The translations under genes were made by a program, and so were the position numbers. Shown here piece by piece: positions 60,686 to 64,000 of a DNA stretch of 64,000 nt. Position 1 is the first letter of the stretch; each line of letters opens with the position of its first letter. The notes beneath the pieces are model-generated. The model did not search any database. It saw only the letters and a list, made by a program, of their open reading frames with translations, and was not told where the DNA came from. Origin of the DNA: Antedon mediterranea (taxonomy: Eukaryota; Echinodermata; Crinoidea; Comatulida; Antedonidae); NCBI RefSeq assembly GCF_964355755.1, contig NC_092676.1:26394288-26458287 (forward strand), given 5' to 3'.

Positions 60686-61390
60686 GCTATAGATAAATTA
60701 GTGAAAAATATGATATTCATAAAAGTAAACAAAAGAAGTAAACGGTACTGTAATATTTATACTACCAAAGCTATCAGTCTAAGATTAAGATTAGTCCGGC
60801 CTAATTTAGTTTGGCTAGCCCCCCTAGCTAGCTAGGTGTAAGTATGTGCATTGTTCTGTCATTCACACCACCACACACCGCATCCTGTCTCTGTGTGTCA
60901 ATTCGTTTTCATCATTTTGTAATTTTTTTTACAAATAAATACAAATTAAATTATCAATCATGTGTACTCATACAAAATCAAAATAAAATACAAATATGAT
61001 GAATTTTGAAAACATCGATATCTTGTATGCAAACAAAAGCCGCATTTAGTCATGCTTTTCGTGCATATCGTAGGTTAGTAGCTAGGCTAGGCCTTCATTT
61101 ATCCAAAAATGCTTCATCGCGGTCGCGTCGACAATTTCAAGACGATGGAATTCACACTGTATTTACACATGAACAAATAAATAATGTAAACTGTAATAAT
61201 AACAGAATATTGAGTAAAGTTTCAGATCAAATTAAATGAAAGAATATTCTATGGTTCATGTATATTACCTGCAAATTTTGAGAAATTCCTCTCAAAAATC
61301 GAGAGGCCTCTCAGCCGCCATGATAATTAGAATCATTCCCAGTTGCCATTGCGTGGATTTTCAATCCGGAAGTTAGTCTTCAATTCCAGT
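60686..61390 (-). promoter_or_regulatory. PHRF1 5' region: intron, non-coding first exon and short upstream ORF
   Basis: A donor (GCAG then GTAATA, exon end 61269) pairs with an acceptor (TCTATAG, exon start 60686) to give a 5'UTR intron. The first exon holds ATGGCGGCTGAGAGG, opening a nine-residue frame (MAAERPLDF) that stops at 61292. The ATGGCGGC word resembles a YY1-type site common at TATA-less starts. Exon start not determinable. Plus-strand ORFs here lack similarity. Confidence 0.5.
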
Positions 61391-61399
61391 CGTTATAAC

Positions 61400-62360
61400 G
61401 TGAAAAATGAAAGTACCCACCCGTAGGCCTAATTTCATTTGGATATAAGATGCATGCTTAGTATCCTTTTATATATTAATAATTATATTGTTTAATTAGG
61501 CCATAATACTATGATAAGAGAGGATTTATTCCTTTATTAAAATACGGGTTTAGAGACGGAGCTGAGCAAAAAAAGAAGACTATTTTCCCCAAACCAATAG
61601 GCCCTACTAATTATAGTCTCAAATTTTTTTCCCAAAATATGTGCCAAATAACTCCTTTTTTAAAGTCTTCCCTTTTGGTCTTTTTTCCTATCACCAACCG
61701 TAGTTCGTCATACCAACGAAATGCCGGCCAGGTGAATACGTATGCTATGTATTGCGTCGAATTTCCTAGATGTCATTAACACTTGAAATTTCTGTTTCTA
61801 AACACTATGCCCTCATTCGCTCCAAGAAAACGTTCACGCATTTATCATCACTAGGCCTATATCGACATTTTTGATATATTTCTCGTCATATTATTACATC
61901 ATCATCATTATCATCATCATGGTCGTCGTCATGGGTGAATTTTCTTCATTTAGGCCTACAATAGGCTATCAATCGTTGTTTTTTAAATAAAGACACGAAA
62001 TTTAATTTGTATTTCCTTTTATAGCAATTTTCATTGTTTACAAACAATTACAAAAAAAAAAACCGAAAAATAATGCATAAGAATATATAACTTTATATGA
62101 TTCCATGTCATATACTTAAAACAAAAACTAAACAACAATATAACCATGGCGGTTATACCCCCTCTTTTGAAAACGGAAGATGTTCTTGTATATAACTTGT
62201 TTATTGGAGGACATAATTACGAACCATCCCACATTTTTTTTAAACCAAAAACAATACTGCATAAAAATATATAACTACTACTACATTTCTTGTCTTAATT
62301 AGTTTACCCTCTTTTTAAAAAGTGAGTAAAAACAATGAATATGGGCTTCTACTATTTGAG
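61400..62360. other. AT-rich intergenic DNA; no gene seen
   Basis: Contains an ATC/GTC microsatellite at 61896-61935. No exon recognised. Confidence 0.6.
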
Positions 62361-62363
62361 GAA

Positions 62364-62586
62364 GGACCTCCCCAAGGACACCCCCCCCCCCCAAGGACCT
62401 CCCCAGGGGCCTCCCCAAGGCCCTCCTCAGAGACCTCCCCAGAGACCTCCCCAGGGACCTCCTCAGGGACCTCCCAAAGGTCCTCCCAGAGACCTCCCCA
62501 GGGACCTCCCCAAGGCCCTCCCCAGGGACCTCCCAAATGCCCTCCCCAGAGACCTCCCCAGGGACCTCCCCAAGGCCCTCCCCAGT
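62364..62586 (+). repeat. GGACCTCCCCAG minisatellite
   Basis: About 18 copies of a 12-bp-based word (CCTCCCCAGGGA and variants), after a run of ten C. Open in several frames on both strands as Pro-rich or Gly/Trp-rich ORFs, which is expected for this composition. The minus strand has many GGGG runs. Confidence 0.9.
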
Positions 62587-62614
62587 ATCATTGGTCCACC
62601 TCTAAAGATACACC

Positions 62615-62813
62615 AAAGGTAATCTAACAATAGGACACTGAGCTTGCCTGTTCAAGATAGTAACTCGTAACAGTCCTTTGATCTTATGTCTGGCTGCGAC
62701 AAATACCAACAGTACTGTACTATGTACATGCTTATGTACAACTGATCGTATCGAAGCCACATATAAACCACTTTGACCTCCGGAGCTCAGCATCCTGTTC
62801 TTAGATTTCCTTG
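62615..62813. mobile_element. Inverted-repeat element, copy 2 (cf. 35709-35895)
   Basis: AGGTAATCTAAC at the left, CTTAGATTTCCTTG at the right, with ACACTGAGCTT / GGAGCTCAGCATCCTG and CAACAGTACTGTACTATGTA shared with copy 1. Confidence 0.82.
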
Positions 62814-62829
62814 ATAGACCTGTACTCCA

Positions 62830-62933
62830 TTTCTCGTCGCACTCTATTTCTCGTCGCACTCTATTTCTCGTCGCACTCTATGTCTCGTCGCACTCTGTTT
62901 CTCGTCGCACTCTATTTCTCGTCGCACTCTATT
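62830..62933 (+). repeat. 17-bp tandem repeat, six copies
   Basis: Unit TTCTCGTCGCACTCTAT, near-identical copies. Confidence 0.93.
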
Positions 62934-62939
62934 TCATCA

Positions 62940-63683
62940 TCGGATGTTGTAGAGCTTTATTTTATTGTACTTTTTCACTTTTGAAAGGAAATCCGGTTTG
63001 TTTAAACAAACCAAATTAGTTTAATAATGGACCTGTAAATCCCTGCATCATCCTCTGCAATACGTATACCATGTTTTTATTCGGCACGTATACGGATACA
63101 TTAGGCCGAAATATAAATATTTCTTACATAAATACATACATAAAAACATGGTGTCGGGAATAAAATGTAAAATATACAACGATTAATTTATTTAACACAG
63201 ACGCGTATATTTTACCAAAATATAATATAATATATATATGCATTCATTAATTACTTCAAGATTATTACAGTATTTTGGTCACACAATTTTCAATAAGTAA
63301 AAAATATTTATAATGCATCTTAACATAAATTCATTAATGAAAAGTTTTTTCTAGAATTGTTTACGGGGCGCCATATGGGACATTGGCAATCGTTCACCCT
63401 CCCACGCCACAATTAGCAAGAAGACAAAATACCGACGACGTCATACAACAAAGATGACGGCCTCAATATGACATCAAAAACATGTCCATATAGTATCAAC
63501 AGTTATAGACTTTAGGCCTAAATACATGACTAAAGATGAAAGAACGTCAACAAAATTGCATTCCTATGGCTCTGTCGTCACTTCCGTTTAAACTTTATAG
63601 TCTTGGTCAATCAAAATATTTACCACAATTCATTGCACAAAAATATTTAAAACTTCCGTTTCAAAATCAAACGTAAACAATCG
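62940..63683. other. 3' flank of the RERG-like gene; nothing further recognised
   Basis: AT-rich, with no ORF of note. Presumably holds the 3'UTR of the minus-strand GTPase gene. Confidence 0.5.
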
Positions 63684-64000
63684 TTAGTGAATGTTGTTTA
63701 TTTTCGTAAACATTCCTTTCAAAACTTGTTTCATTTGCTGTGACGTCGAACTCCTTCTTCTCTGTTTACTATCTACCATTTTCCTCCGCCTGACCTCTCT
63801 GACAAGTTCGTGAAATGCCTCATAAACGTTCCTGTCTCCTAAACAAATAGATGTCTCATAAAAGGCACATGCTAATTCTTCTGAAAGTTTTTCTCCTTCT
63901 TCGTACGATACTTCTCGTTCGTGTTCCAAGTCGGCTTTGTTGCCGAGTATCACAATGGACACGTTACGCGCTTTCTTTACTTCATCTAGAAAAGACTTGA
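63684..64000 (-). CDS. RERG: RERG-like Ras-related GTPase, last exon (runs off the right edge)
   Basis: About 105 residues of the C-terminal half. Visible are the G4 motif NKAD (in [20 protein letters not shown]), [11 protein letters not shown] covering G5 (ETS), and [20 protein letters not shown]. Nearly every block matches vertebrate RERG ([32 protein letters not shown]). Like RERG it ends without a CAAX box (…FTKINNIH), so it is probably not prenylated. In mammals RERG is an oestrogen-regulated growth inhibitor. No acceptor is seen, so the exon extends beyond 64000. RASL12 or another RERG-group member is the alternative. Confidence 0.85.
   Translation of the reverse strand, partial: KSFLDEVKKARNVSIVILGNKADLEHEREVSYEEGEKLSEELACAFYETSICLGDRNVYEAFHELVREVRRRKMVDSKQRRRSSTSQQMKQVLKGMFTKINNIH

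Noticed and set aside
61006-61239. Plus-strand ORF upstream of PHRF1
   Set aside because: No recognisable domain, no splice support, and it overlaps the predicted PHRF1 5' intron.
62315-62627. Proline-rich plus-strand ORFs and a Gly/Trp-rich minus-strand ORF
   Set aside because: A 12-bp minisatellite with a period divisible by three leaves several frames open. No start context, splicing or homology.
9929-63683. Search for CRISPR arrays, operons, viral or bacterial genes
   Set aside because: Direct repeats here lack unique equal-length spacers and cas-like genes, and every supported gene is a spliced animal gene.

Overview
The window is eukaryotic nuclear DNA: AT-rich, with multi-exon genes, GT-AG introns, 5'UTR introns and dense non-autonomous transposons. 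All six genes have clear animal orthologues. A marine invertebrate deuterostome (echinoderm or hemichordate-like) is my best guess, from gene content and the recurring octamer TAGGCCTA. That placement is an inference and was not tested by any search.

Layout, left to right. (1) Positions 1-9928, minus strand: TTC17 orthologue, 20 coding exons rebuilt with consistent phases, C-terminus off the left edge. (2) 9929-16972: intergenic, with a GGCGACT-rich inverted-repeat element and a duplicated tRNA-like unit. (3) 16992-28696, plus strand: TRAF6 orthologue, six coding exons, with a 6.6 kb repeat-filled intron. (4) 28712-34485: intergenic, mostly palindromic transposons and SINEs. (5) 34486-36674, minus strand: LIN7 orthologue. 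It lies head-to-head, 190 bp between start codons, with (6) 36865-43613, plus strand: ACSS3 (mitochondrial acyl-CoA synthetase), which has a second, alternative last exon at 44614-44679. (7) About 45640-51020: an array of roughly 30 nested palindromes, the most unusual structure here. (8) 52904-60674, minus strand: PHRF1 orthologue (RING + PHD + long charged region + SRI-like C-terminus) with a non-coding 5' exon near 61269. (9) 63684-64000, minus strand: last exon of a RERG-like small GTPase.

The genes do not form a pathway. TRAF6 is an innate-signalling E3 ligase, PHRF1 a nuclear E3/chromatin reader, LIN7 a polarity scaffold, ACSS3 a mitochondrial metabolic enzyme, TTC17 a TPR protein and RERG a Ras-like GTPase. 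The LIN7/ACSS3 pair is also head-to-head in human (LIN7A/ACSS3, 12q21.31), which suggests ancient linkage.

The repeat content is the second theme. There are 18 copies of one palindromic MITE, two tRNA-derived SINE families, several other inverted-repeat elements, and many minisatellites. Three elements lie at or within a few bases of splice sites (TTC17 exon 11 donor, TRAF6 exon 5 donor, ACSS3 exon 10 acceptor).
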